Shown: piece after piece, positions 1 to 7,043 of the stretch
Layout: each line of letters starts with the position of its first letter
Numbering within the stretch: position 1 is the first letter of the stretch
Assembly: GCA_030050125.1 (NCBI GenBank)
Contig: JASIJN010000169.1
Coordinates: forward strand, 1 to 7,317
Direction: 5' to 3'
DNA length: 7,317 nt
Source: Streptosporangiaceae bacterium
Lineage (GTDB): Bacteria > Actinomycetota > Actinomycetes > Streptosporangiales > Streptosporangiaceae
The notes under the pieces: generated by a model
Database searches by the model: none
What the model saw: only the letters and a program-made list of their open reading frames with translations
Told to the model about the DNA's origin: nothing
Position numbers and translations under genes: made by a program

Positions 1-914
1 TAGAGCCGGGGCGGGTGACCGGATTTCTCGGGCCCAACGGAGCCGGCAAGTCCACCACGATGCGGCTGGTGCTCGGGCTCGACCATCCGACCACCGGGAC
101 CGCGACCATCAACGGCAAGCACTACCAGGACCTGCCCAACCCGCTGCGGACCGTCGGCGCGCTGCTGGAGGCGAAGTCGGTGCACGGCGGCCGGTCGGCC
201 CGTAATCACCTGCTCTTCCTGGCCCAGACTCAGGGCCTGCCGCGCTCCCGGGTCGACGAGGTGCTCGGCCTGGTCGGCCTGCAGGAGGTGGCGGACAAGC
301 GGGCGGGGGGCTTCTCGCTCGGCATGAGCCAGCGGCTGGGCATCGCCGCGGCCATGCTCGGCGACCCGCAGGTGCTGCTCCTGGACGAGCCGGTCAACGG
401 GCTGGACCCCGAGGGCGTGCTGTGGGTCAGGAACCTGATGAAGCAGCTGGCCGCCGAGGGCCGGACGATCCTGGTGTCCAGCCACCTGATGAACGAGATG
501 GCGGTCACCGCCGACTACCTGATCGTGATCGGCCGGGGCAAGCTCATCACCCAGTCCACCACCGAGGACGTGATCGCCCGCAGCACCGACAGCTCTGTCC
601 GGGTGCGCTCGCCCGAGGCGGCCCGGCTCGGCGAGCTGATCGCCGCGGCCGGCGGCATCGCGAAGCCGGGCGAGAACGGCGGCCGCGGCGCGCCGAGCGG
701 CGGGTCGGGCAACGGAGCCGGGGTGCTGACCGTGACCGGGCTGCCCGCGGCGCGGATCGGCGAGATCGCGGCGTCGGCGTCGATCGTGCTGCACGAGCTG
801 ACGCCGCTGGCCTCGCTGGAGGAGGCATTCATGGAACTGACGTCCGGAAGCGTGGAGTTCGGCCGGCGGCCCAGCCCGGCCCCGGTGAACGCCGCCCAGG
901 GGAGCCCGCAATGA
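1..914 (+). CDS. ABC transporter ATP-binding protein, ABC-2 exporter type (5' end cut by window edge)
   Basis: Cytoplasmic ATPase subunit expected to power export by the membrane partner encoded directly downstream. The reading frame is open through the left edge: the codons before the first in-window GTG (15) read E-P-G-R, which fits the usual '..PG.V.GFLGPNGAGKST' run-in. The real start and roughly the first 25-30 residues are therefore outside, and GTG 15 is not the start. Visible motifs are Walker A GPNGAGKST (30-56), a Q-loop region reading GALLEAKS with no obvious glutamine, signature SLGMSQ in place of LSGGQ (315-332), Walker B VLLLDEP (372-392), D-loop NGLDPEG and switch histidine in SSH (483-485). 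The atypical Q-loop and signature recur in an actinobacterial/firmicute exporter subfamily. A Gly/Ser/Asn-rich linker (about 670-720) precedes a C-terminal domain of the sort found in DrrA-like ATPases. The substrate cannot be told; drug, peptide or lipid export is possible. Confidence 0.95.
   Translation, partial: EPGRVTGFLGPNGAGKSTTMRLVLGLDHPTTGTATINGKHYQDLPNPLRTVGALLEAKSVHGGRSARNHLLFLAQTQGLPRSRVDEVLGLVGLQEVADKRAGGFSLGMSQRLGIAAAMLGDPQVLLLDEPVNGLDPEGVLWVRNLMKQLAAEGRTILVSSHLMNEMAVTADYLIVIGRGKLITQSTTEDVIARSTDSSVRVRSPEAARLGELIAAAGGIAKPGENGGRGAPSGGSGNGAGVLTVTGLPAARIGEIAASASIVLHELTPLASLEEAFMELTSGSVEFGRRPSPAPVNAAQGSPQ
898..904 (+). promoter_or_regulatory. Ribosome binding site of the ABC-2 permease
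   Basis: AGGGGAG sits 6 nt before the ATG at 911, inside the last codons of the ATPase gene. It supports 911 as the permease start over upstream in-frame starts that only read through the ATPase gene in another frame. The ATGA stop/start overlap suggests translational coupling of the two subunits. Confidence 0.8.
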
Positions 915-1750
915 CGACCGCACCGGTGACCACCCGGGTGCCGCCCGCGCCCGCGCGCGAGGTCGGCTTCGGCCACCTGCTCGCCGCCGAGTGGACGAAG
1001 ATCCGCTCGGTGCGCTCGACGGTCTGGACGCTGATCCTGTTCGTCGTGATCACCATCGGCCTCACGGCTCTGCTCAGCTGGCTGATCACCTCGAGCTGGA
1101 ACGGCCCGCGCGCCGCCCCCAGGGACGCCAGGATCGCCATCGACCCGGTCGGCTTCATCCTCGGCGCCGGCCTCAACCTGGGCCAGCTCACGATCTGCGT
1201 GCTGGGCGTGCTGGTGATCAGCACCGAGTACTCCACCGGGGTCATCCGCGCCTCGCTGCTCGCCGTGCCGCGGCGGCTGCCGATGCTGGCCGCCAAGGCA
1301 GTGGTCCTGGCCGCGCTGCTGTTCGTGGTGGCCGAGCTCGTCTGCTTCTGCTCGTTCTTCGTCGGGTCGGCCATCCTGCACAGCCGGGTCCCGGTCTCGC
1401 TGAGCGATCACAACGTCACCCGCGCGGTCGTCGGAGCCGGGCTGGCCCTGACCGTGCTTGGCCTGTTCTCGATGGGCATCGGCGGGATCATCAGGCACAC
1501 GGCCGGCGCGGTCACCACCGCCATCGGGATCACGTTCGTGCTGCCGATCCTGGCCGGCCTGCTGCCCGGCAGCTGGGGAGCGCACGTCAACGGCTACCTG
1601 CCCGAGCAGGCCGGCTCGGTGGTCGCCCAGGCGCAGGCGCCGGCCGGAGGCAACGTGCTGTCCGCCTGGGAAGGGTTCGGGGTCTTCTGCATCTGGACGG
1701 CGCTGGCCCTGGTCGCCTGCGCGATCCTGCTGCGGCGCCGCGACGCCTGA
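911..1750 (+). CDS. ABC-2 type transporter permease subunit
   Basis: Membrane-spanning half of the exporter, 279 aa, expected to pair with the ATPase just upstream; start and stop overlap as ATGA. A Pro/Ala-rich cytoplasmic N-terminus leads to E-W-T-K-I-R-S-V-R-S-T (residues 27-37), a signature-like opening of many actinobacterial ABC-2 permeases. Six hydrophobic segments are visible: about 40-60, 80-103, 127-150, 170-190, 197-217 and 250-272. Between segments 2 and 3 lies STEYSTGVIRASLLAVPRR (104-122), the conserved cytoplasmic stretch of this family thought to contact the ATPase. The protein ends in a basic RRRDA tail. Length and topology are normal for the family. The cargo is unknown. Function as an ABC-2 permease is secure; physiological role is not. 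Confidence 0.93.
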   Translation: MTTAPVTTRVPPAPAREVGFGHLLAAEWTKIRSVRSTVWTLILFVVITIGLTALLSWLITSSWNGPRAAPRDARIAIDPVGFILGAGLNLGQLTICVLGVLVISTEYSTGVIRASLLAVPRRLPMLAAKAVVLAALLFVVAELVCFCSFFVGSAILHSRVPVSLSDHNVTRAVVGAGLALTVLGLFSMGIGGIIRHTAGAVTTAIGITFVLPILAGLLPGSWGAHVNGYLPEQAGSVVAQAQAPAGGNVLSAWEGFGVFCIWTALALVACAILLRRRDA

Positions 1751-1752
1751 GG

Positions 1753-3123
1753 TCACGGTCCCGGGCTGGCCGGGGACGCGGTCGCGGGCCGCGCCAGGGC
1801 CAGCCCGGCGTGCACGTCCAGCACCCGCTGATACGCGCGGCGGACGTCGGCCCGGTCGGATTCCTCATCGACGGTGCGCTGGCTCAGCCGCTCGATCATC
1901 GCCGCCTCGTCCAGCAGCACCTGGCAGTCGGCCGGGGTACCCGCCCGTTCCATGATCTTCGCCAGCGCGTCCAGCTGCCTGATCATCACGGCCGGCATGC
2001 CCCGGCCGGCCTGCCGCACCTTCTCGAACGCGCGTCGGACCAGGCGCTCGTAGGTGATCTGGGACGCGATCACCCGCACCGTGCCCGCGCCATCCCGGTA
2101 CACGCGCGTCGGCTGCCACCGGCCGGTGACCTTGCACAGGCTGTCCCCGATCCAGTCAATGCAGGTCAGCGCCGTGAACGTGTCGTTGACCGCGGGTGAA
2201 AGGGCGCGGATGCAGATCTCCACCAGCTGGTCGAGCCCGAACGCGACGTCCTGGGCCAGGGTCCGGTACGGGCCGGTGACATGGGCCCGGGACAGCTCCC
2301 GCGCCACCTGGTCCGCGGTCGCGGCCGGCCACACCGTCGCGTACGGGTGGCCCTGGACCAGGAAGTGGCCCGGCCGGTAGCGCAGATGGATCACCGCGTT
2401 CTTCTCGGTCGCGATCCGGAGCAGGTTCCGGTGCTGGATGTACTGCAGGTAGCCGCTGCGCGGCGCCGCGACCTCGCCGCCGGGCCCGTCCATGTCCGCG
2501 ATCAGCAGCGCGGCGTACCTGGCATCGGCGCCCACCGTCGGGTCGCCCGCCTGCAGTTCGATGGCGGAGGCCAGGTCGCCGGCGATGCCCGCGATGACCT
2601 GCGGCAGCTGTATCTGGACCGCGATGTGGTGCAGGAAATAGATCAGCACGGCGAGGTCGACGACCATCAGGGCCAGCAGCACCGTGATGCTGATGTGGGG
2701 GACGAAGTCCCCGTGGTCGGCCTGACCGACCGAGCCGAGCGCCAGGATCGAGTAGACGAACGTGGCCACGAAGGTCCCCAGCGTGATCTGCGTGCCGCGG
2801 TCGCGGATGAAGTTGCGCAGCATGCGCGGGCCGAACTGAGTGGACGTCAGGGTCAGCGCCACGATCACGATCGAGAACACCACGCCGACGACCGTGATGA
2901 TCGCCGCGGCGATCGCGGTCAGGATCTGCCGCGCGGCGTCCGGAGACCCGCTGAGCACCCACCCGGGAAGCCGGAACACGCCGGCGTAGGCGGCCCGGTC
3001 CAGCGCGTAGGTGCCGGCGAACAGCAGCGCGGCCGCGACCACCTCGACCGCCGGCACCAGCCACAGGTTGGTCCGCAGCACCTCGCGGCGCCAATCCGAG
3101 CCGCGCCAGAGCCGGCTGATCAT
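1753..3123 (-). CDS. DUF2254 family integral membrane protein
   Basis: Membrane protein of 456 aa matching the DUF2254 family in length and layout; biochemical function is not established. Four hydrophobic segments lie in the first 170 residues: about 20-41, 66-92, 113-132 and 144-165. Between segments 2 and 3 is the family-typical motif QFGPRMLRNFIRDRGTQ (96-112), followed by LGTFVATFVYS. A second hallmark, ALSPAVNDTFTALTCID (about 306-322), lies in the long soluble C-terminal half, which is largely helical and charged and ends in an Ala/Pro-rich tail. ATG 3123 is the first start after an upstream in-frame stop; only a weak purine run (ACGGGA) precedes it. The gene converges on the ABC operon with 2 bp between stops and lies downstream of dnaE on the same strand, separated by a terminator-like hairpin, so it is probably transcribed on its own. 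A TAAAGT hexamer (3218-3223) could be a -10 element, but no good -35 goes with it. Confidence 0.93.
   Translation of the reverse strand: MISRLWRGSDWRREVLRTNLWLVPAVEVVAAALLFAGTYALDRAAYAGVFRLPGWVLSGSPDAARQILTAIAAAIITVVGVVFSIVIVALTLTSTQFGPRMLRNFIRDRGTQITLGTFVATFVYSILALGSVGQADHGDFVPHISITVLLALMVVDLAVLIYFLHHIAVQIQLPQVIAGIAGDLASAIELQAGDPTVGADARYAALLIADMDGPGGEVAAPRSGYLQYIQHRNLLRIATEKNAVIHLRYRPGHFLVQGHPYATVWPAATADQVARELSRAHVTGPYRTLAQDVAFGLDQLVEICIRALSPAVNDTFTALTCIDWIGDSLCKVTGRWQPTRVYRDGAGTVRVIASQITYERLVRRAFEKVRQAGRGMPAVMIRQLDALAKIMERAGTPADCQVLLDEAAMIERLSQRTVDEESDRADVRRAYQRVLDVHAGLALARPATASPASPGP
1761..1808. terminator. Hairpin at convergent gene ends, candidate bidirectional terminator
   Basis: A perfect 11-bp inverted repeat, CCGGGCTGGCC (1761-1771) with GGCCAGCCCGG (1798-1808), encloses a second stem, CGCGG (1777-1781) with CCGCG (1789-1793), closed by a 7-nt loop. 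The inner stem can be lengthened by two pairs with one bulged A. It starts 10 bp after the permease stop, inside the last codons of the DUF2254 gene. No T-run follows on either strand, so it would be a U-less terminator of the type often proposed in actinobacteria. It would act on permease transcripts after their stop and on DUF2254 transcripts only from within coding sequence. Structure is read by eye; no folding energy was computed. Confidence 0.55.
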
Positions 3124-3234
3124 CGGCGGGTCCCGTGACGGAACCGGATCGGCGGCATGGCAAGCCTTCCCGCGGTCGCGGCTGATGCCGACCAGGCTTC
3201 CCGGCTCACCTCAGCACACTTTACCTGCGCCGAT

Positions 3235-3265
3235 GGCGCCAGGGCAGCGTGCCGCCCCTGGCGCC
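3235..3265 (-). terminator. Terminator-like hairpin after dnaE
   Basis: A perfect 10-bp inverted repeat, GGCGCCAGGG (3235-3244) with CCCTGGCGCC (3256-3265), with an 11-nt loop, begins 7 bp past the dnaE stop on the minus strand. No T-run follows, so it is U-less. Its position right after a long gene and before the separately started DUF2254 gene favours transcription termination or 3'-end protection of dnaE mRNA. The rest of the 3124-3272 gap holds no gene and no convincing promoter. Confidence 0.6.
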
Positions 3266-3272
3266 GGCCCGC

Positions 3273-6200
3273 TCACCCCACGCAGGCCGGGCCGAGCAGC
3301 TGCTTCAGGTCGGCCAGCAGCGACGGCGACGGCTTGACCCGCAGCTTGTCATCGAGCCGCACCACCCTGGCCCGGGAGCCGGTCAGCAACTTCAGGTGTA
3401 CCTCGGTCGGCCCCGGGTGGGACCTGAGCACCTCCCTGAGCCGCTCGATGACCGGCGGCACGCAGCGCGCCTCCATGATCGACACCGCGAAAGGGCCCTG
3501 ATCGCCCGTGGTCAGCTCCGGGACGCTCACCTCCATCGCGACCAGCTTGGGCACTTCCTCGCGCCGGTCCAGCCGCCCCTTCACCACCACGATCGCGTCG
3601 TCGATGACCGTTGTCATGCAGGTCTGGTAGGTGGCCGGGAAGAACAGCACCTCGATCGCGCCCTCGAGATCCTCCAGGGTGGCCGCGGCCCAGGTCGCGC
3701 CCTGCTTGGTGACCTTGCGCGCCACGCCGGACAGGATCCCGCCCACGGTGACCACCTGGCCGTCGGCGCGGTCGGGGCGCCCGCCGCGATCCGCCTCCTC
3801 CTCGGCCGAGCCGGCGAGCTCCCCGATCGAATGGTCGGTCTTATCCGCCATCACGTGCTCCAGGCCGAGCAGCGGGTGGTCGGAGACGTAAAGGCCGAGC
3901 ATCTCGCGCTCGAAGCCGAGCAGCGTGGACTTCTCCCACTCGCCTTCGGGCACCGGCACGTCAAACGCGGCCGCGGCATCGGTGTCGTCGCCGAACAGCG
4001 AGTCCTGGCCGATCGCCTCGTTGCGCTTGACGTCGATGACGGCATCGATCGCCTGCTCGTGGATGAGCAGCAGGCCCTTGCGGGGGTGGTGGAACGAGTC
4101 GAACGCGCCGGCCTTGATCAGCGACTCGATGACCCGCTTGTTGCACACGTTCACCGGCACCTTGCGCAGGAAGTCGGCGAAGCTCTCGAACGCGCCCTTG
4201 GTCCTGCGCGCCTCGATGATCGACTCGACCACCGCGGTGCCGACGTTGCGGACCGCGGCCATGCCGAACCTGACGTCCTCTCCCACCGGCGTGAACATGG
4301 CGGCCGACGCGTTCACGTCCGGCGGCAGGACCTTGATCCCCATCCGGCGGCACTCGTTCAGGTACAGCGCCGACTTGTCCTTGTCGCCCGCCACCGAGGT
4401 CAGCAGGCCCGCCATGTACTCGGCCGGGTAGTTGGCCTTGAGGAACGCCGTCCAGTAGGAGATCAGCCCGTAGCCGGCCGCGTGCGCCTTGTTGAACGCG
4501 TAGCCGGAGAACGGCACCATCGTGTCCCAGATGGTCTTGATCGCGTCGTCGGAGTAGCCGTTGGCCTTCATGCCGGCCCTGAACGGCTCGTACTCCTTCT
4601 CCAGGATCTCCTTCTTCTTCTTGCCCATGGCGCGCCGCAGCAGGTCCGCCTTGCCGGGCGAGTACCCGGCGAGCTTCTGCGCGGCGAACATCACGTCCTC
4701 CTGGTAGACCAGCAGGCCGTAGCTCTCGCCCAGGATGTCTTCCAGCGGCTCGGCGAGCTCGCGGTGGATCGGCGTGACCGGCGCCCGGCCGGTCTTGCGG
4801 TCGGCGTAGACCGGGGCGCTGGCCATCGGGCCGGGCCGGTACAGCGCGATCACCGCCGAGATGTCGCCGAACTTGTCCGTCCGCATGGCCCGCAGCAGCC
4901 CCCGCATCGGGCTGCCATCGAGCTGGAACACGCCCAGGGTGTCGCCGCGGGCCAGCAGCTCGTAGGTCGGCTTGTCGTCCAGGCCGAGCGTGTCCAGGTC
5001 GATCTCGATGCCTCGGTTGTCCCTGATGCCCCGGATCGCGTCGTCGATCACGGTGAGGTTGCGCAGCCCGAGGAAGTCCATCTTCAGCAGGCCGATGTCC
5101 TCGCACGAGGGGTAGTCGAACTGCGTGATCACCGCGCCGTCGGCCTCGCGCTTCCACACCGGGATGTGGTCGAGCAGCGGCTCGCTGCTCATGATCACGC
5201 CGGCCGCGTGCACGCCCGCCTGGCGGATCAGGCCCTCCAGGCCGCGCGCGGTGTCGATGACCTGCTTGACCTCGGCCTCGGCCTGGTACAGGGCGCGGAT
5301 CTCGCCGGCCTCGCCGTAGCGCGGGTGATCCGGCTCGAACACCCCGGACAACGGCATGTCCTTGCCCAGGATCGGCGGGGGGAACGCCTTGGTGATCCGG
5401 TCGCCGAGCGCGTAAGGGAAGCCGAGCACGCGGGCCGAGTCCTTGACCGCCGCCTTGGCCTTGATCGTGCCGTAGGTGATGATCTGGGCGACCCGGTCGT
5501 CGCCGTACTTCTCGGTGACGTACCGGATGACGTCGCCCCGCCTGCGCTCGTCGAAGTCCACGTCAACGTCGGGCATGGACACGCGCTCGGGGTTCAGGAA
5601 CCGCTCGAACACCAGGCCGTGCGCAATCGGATCCAGGTCCGTGATGCCGAGCGCGTAGGACACGATCGAGCCGCCCGCCGAGCCGCGGCACGGCCCCACC
5701 CGGATCCCGTTCCGCTTGGCCCACATGATGAAGTCGGCCACGACCAGGAAGTACGAGCAGAACCCCATGGTCTCGATGACGCCGATCTCGTACTCGGCCT
5801 GGGCGCGGCGCGGCTGGTCGTAGCCGCCCGGGTACCGGCGGTCCATTCCCCGCCAGACCTCTTTGCGGAACCAGCTCGACTCGGTCTCGCCGTCGGGCAG
5901 CGGGAACCGGGGCAGCAGGTTCGACTTGGTGAACGCGACGTCGCAGCGCTCGGCGATCAGCAGCGTATTGTCGCAGCCGTCCTGCCACTCCTCCCCCGCG
6001 CTGACCGCGCGCATCTCCCGCGGGCTCTTCACGTAGTAGCTGTCGCCCTCGAACCGGAACCGGTTCGGGTCGCCCAGGGAGGTGGCGGTCTGCACGCACA
6101 GCAGCGCCTCGTGCGACTTCGCGTCCTCCTGGCGCGCATAGTGCAGGTCGTTGGTGGCCACGAACGGCAGGGCCAGCTCGCGCGCGATCTCCCGCAGCCC

Positions 6201-6833
6201 GCCGGTCACCCGCTGCTCGATGTCGAGCCCGTGGTCCATGAGCTCGACGAAGAAATTGCCCGGGCCGAAGATGTCCCGGTAGCAGGCGGCCGCGTCCAGG
6301 GCGAGCTGGGGCTGGCCGAGGCGGAGCCGGGTCTGTACCTCGCCGCTGGGGCAGCCGGTGGTGGCGATGATCCCCTTCGCGTACCGGGCCAGCAGCTCCC
6401 GGTCCATCCGCGGCTTGCGGAAGTAGCCCTCCAGGGAGGCCAGCGAGGCCAGCCGGAACAGGTTGTGCATGCCCTCCGTGGTCTCGGCGAGCAGCGTCAT
6501 GTGCGTGTACGCGCCCGCGCCGGACACGTCGTCGTCCTTCTGCGCCGGGGTGCCCCAGCGGACCGGCTGCTTGTGCCCGCGGTGCTCGGGCGCGACGTAG
6601 GCCTCGATGCCGATGATCGGCTTGATGCCGGCCGCCCGGGCCTTGGTCCAGAAGTCGTAGGCGCCGTAGAGGTTGCCGTGATCGGTGATCGCGATGGCCG
6701 GCATGCCCGCACGCTCGCACTCGGCGAACACGTCTCTCAGCCGTGCCGCCCCGTCCAGCATCGAGTACTCGGTGTGGACGTGCAGATGGGCGAAGGACCG
6801 CTCGGTTCTGCTGCCCGCCGAGGCCACCGCCAT
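3273..6833 (-). CDS. dnaE: DNA polymerase III alpha subunit (DnaE1 type)
   Basis: Catalytic subunit of the replicative DNA polymerase, 1186 aa, normal length for DnaE1. An N-terminal PHP domain (about 14-290) carries all nine expected metal ligands: H18, H20, D27, H52, E77, H111, C161, D229 and H231. In mycobacterial DnaE1 this domain is the proofreading 3'-5' exonuclease, so proofreading is likely here. The polymerase core has the catalytic aspartates D424 and D426 (PDVDVDF, 421-427) and D586 (KMDFLG), the MGKKKKEIL segment and the AFNKAHAAGY segment. QDSLF (943-947) fits an internal beta-clamp binding motif. An OB-fold region (about 1025-1105) and a C-terminal domain ending ADLKQLLGPACVG follow. 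ATG 6833 is chosen because AAGGAGG lies 10 nt upstream; an in-frame ATG at 6857 would add MPEGGGSF but has poor ribosome-binding context and would put that site inside the gene. Odd points: GPCRGS, YQEDVM and FNKAH replace the usual GPGRGS, YQEQ(V/I)M and FNKSH. The error-prone DnaE2 type is unlikely given the intact PHP site and length. Confidence 0.98.
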   Translation of the reverse strand: MAVASAGSRTERSFAHLHVHTEYSMLDGAARLRDVFAECERAGMPAIAITDHGNLYGAYDFWTKARAAGIKPIIGIEAYVAPEHRGHKQPVRWGTPAQKDDDVSGAGAYTHMTLLAETTEGMHNLFRLASLASLEGYFRKPRMDRELLARYAKGIIATTGCPSGEVQTRLRLGQPQLALDAAACYRDIFGPGNFFVELMDHGLDIEQRVTGGLREIARELALPFVATNDLHYARQEDAKSHEALLCVQTATSLGDPNRFRFEGDSYYVKSPREMRAVSAGEEWQDGCDNTLLIAERCDVAFTKSNLLPRFPLPDGETESSWFRKEVWRGMDRRYPGGYDQPRRAQAEYEIGVIETMGFCSYFLVVADFIMWAKRNGIRVGPCRGSAGGSIVSYALGITDLDPIAHGLVFERFLNPERVSMPDVDVDFDERRRGDVIRYVTEKYGDDRVAQIITYGTIKAKAAVKDSARVLGFPYALGDRITKAFPPPILGKDMPLSGVFEPDHPRYGEAGEIRALYQAEAEVKQVIDTARGLEGLIRQAGVHAAGVIMSSEPLLDHIPVWKREADGAVITQFDYPSCEDIGLLKMDFLGLRNLTVIDDAIRGIRDNRGIEIDLDTLGLDDKPTYELLARGDTLGVFQLDGSPMRGLLRAMRTDKFGDISAVIALYRPGPMASAPVYADRKTGRAPVTPIHRELAEPLEDILGESYGLLVYQEDVMFAAQKLAGYSPGKADLLRRAMGKKKKEILEKEYEPFRAGMKANGYSDDAIKTIWDTMVPFSGYAFNKAHAAGYGLISYWTAFLKANYPAEYMAGLLTSVAGDKDKSALYLNECRRMGIKVLPPDVNASAAMFTPVGEDVRFGMAAVRNVGTAVVESIIEARRTKGAFESFADFLRKVPVNVCNKRVIESLIKAGAFDSFHHPRKGLLLIHEQAIDAVIDVKRNEAIGQDSLFGDDTDAAAAFDVPVPEGEWEKSTLLGFEREMLGLYVSDHPLLGLEHVMADKTDHSIGELAGSAEEEADRGGRPDRADGQVVTVGGILSGVARKVTKQGATWAAATLEDLEGAIEVLFFPATYQTCMTTVIDDAIVVVKGRLDRREEVPKLVAMEVSVPELTTGDQGPFAVSIMEARCVPPVIERLREVLRSHPGPTEVHLKLLTGSRARVVRLDDKLRVKPSPSLLADLKQLLGPACVG

Positions 6834-6843
6834 GAAACTACCG

Positions 6844-6850
6844 CCTCCTT
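6844..6850 (-). promoter_or_regulatory. Shine-Dalgarno sequence of dnaE
   Basis: On the minus strand AAGGAGG, a near-perfect anti-16S complement, stands 10 nt before ATG 6833. It decides the start against the in-frame ATG at 6857, which would make this sequence part of the coding region. Confidence 0.85.
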
Positions 6851-6866
6851 CGGGCATGCGTCAGAA

Positions 6867-6882
6867 CGCCCGATGCCGGGCG
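6867..6882 (-). other. Small hairpin in dnaE leader with a competing partner
   Basis: CGCCCG (6867-6872) and CGGGCG (6877-6882) form a 6-bp stem with a 4-nt loop. The 6868-6872 arm can instead pair with CGGGC at 6851-6855, which directly abuts the Shine-Dalgarno sequence. The two pairings exclude each other. Such short GC pairings are common by chance at this base composition, so a regulatory role is only a possibility. Confidence 0.35.
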
Positions 6883-6907
6883 CTCATGATGGGCCGGGGG
6901 AAGTGAC

Positions 6908-6948
6908 CGCCACGCCGCGGCAGCTGGCCGGCAGGGCCAGCCGTGGCG
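6908..6948 (-). other. Long bulged stem-loop between the cupin gene and dnaE
   Basis: An inner 7-bp stem, GCTGGCC (6923-6929) with GGCCAGC (6935-6941) and a 5-nt loop, is continued by an outer 7-bp stem, CGCCACG (6908-6914) with CGTGGCG (6942-6948). They are interrupted by one 8-nt bulge (6915-6922), giving 14 perfect pairs. It lies about 95 nt past the cupin stop and about 75 nt before the dnaE start. It could be a U-less terminator for the cupin transcript or a structured element in the dnaE leader; the sequence alone does not decide. Confidence 0.45.
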
Positions 6949-6968
6949 CGCGCCGGTCCGGCCCATCG

Positions 6969-6974
6969 AGCCTA
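6969..6974 (-). promoter_or_regulatory. Possible -10 element for dnaE
   Basis: On the minus strand TAGGCT fits the TANNNT pattern of actinobacterial housekeeping promoters and would give a leader of roughly 130 nt. No recognisable -35 lies 16-18 nt upstream (the matching stretch is GC-only), so this is a weak candidate, listed because it is the only plausible -10 I noticed in the 210-bp gap. Confidence 0.25.
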
Positions 6975-7043
6975 TCTGAACCCGCTGACACCACGGCCCC
7001 GACACACCGACGCGGCAAACGCCCTGATTGACCGGCCGCTCCG

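Noticed and set aside
15..17. GTG as the start of the ABC ATPase
   Set aside because: It would leave almost nothing before Walker A. The frame continues open to the window edge with residues that fit the family's run-in.
315..332. SLGMSQ in place of LSGGQ as a broken ABC signature
   Set aside because: Signatures of the form SLGM.Q are usual in a known exporter ATPase subfamily. Walker A, Walker B, D-loop and switch histidine are intact, so the protein is probably active.
515..1756. A 413-codon open frame on the minus strand opposite the ABC genes
   Set aside because: It is another GC-driven antisense shadow, low in complexity (Arg/Asp/Gln/Gly-rich), lying over two well-supported genes with clear motifs.
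3162..3199. AAGCCT/AGGCTT inverted repeat in the dnaE-DUF2254 gap
   Set aside because: Only 6 bp with a 26-nt loop; expected by chance.
6834..6857. ATG at 6857 as the dnaE start
   Set aside because: The strong AAGGAGG lies between this codon and ATG 6833, and correct spacing favours 6833.
3249..7031. An open frame of about 1260 codons on the plus strand, antisense to nearly all of dnaE
   Set aside because: Its first codon positions fall exactly on dnaE third positions, which are almost always G or C. Stop codons begin with T, which would require A at a dnaE third position, so stops are rare by composition alone. The product is a low-complexity Arg/Gly/Val/His-rich string without recognisable motifs. 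The minus-strand frame is clearly dnaE.
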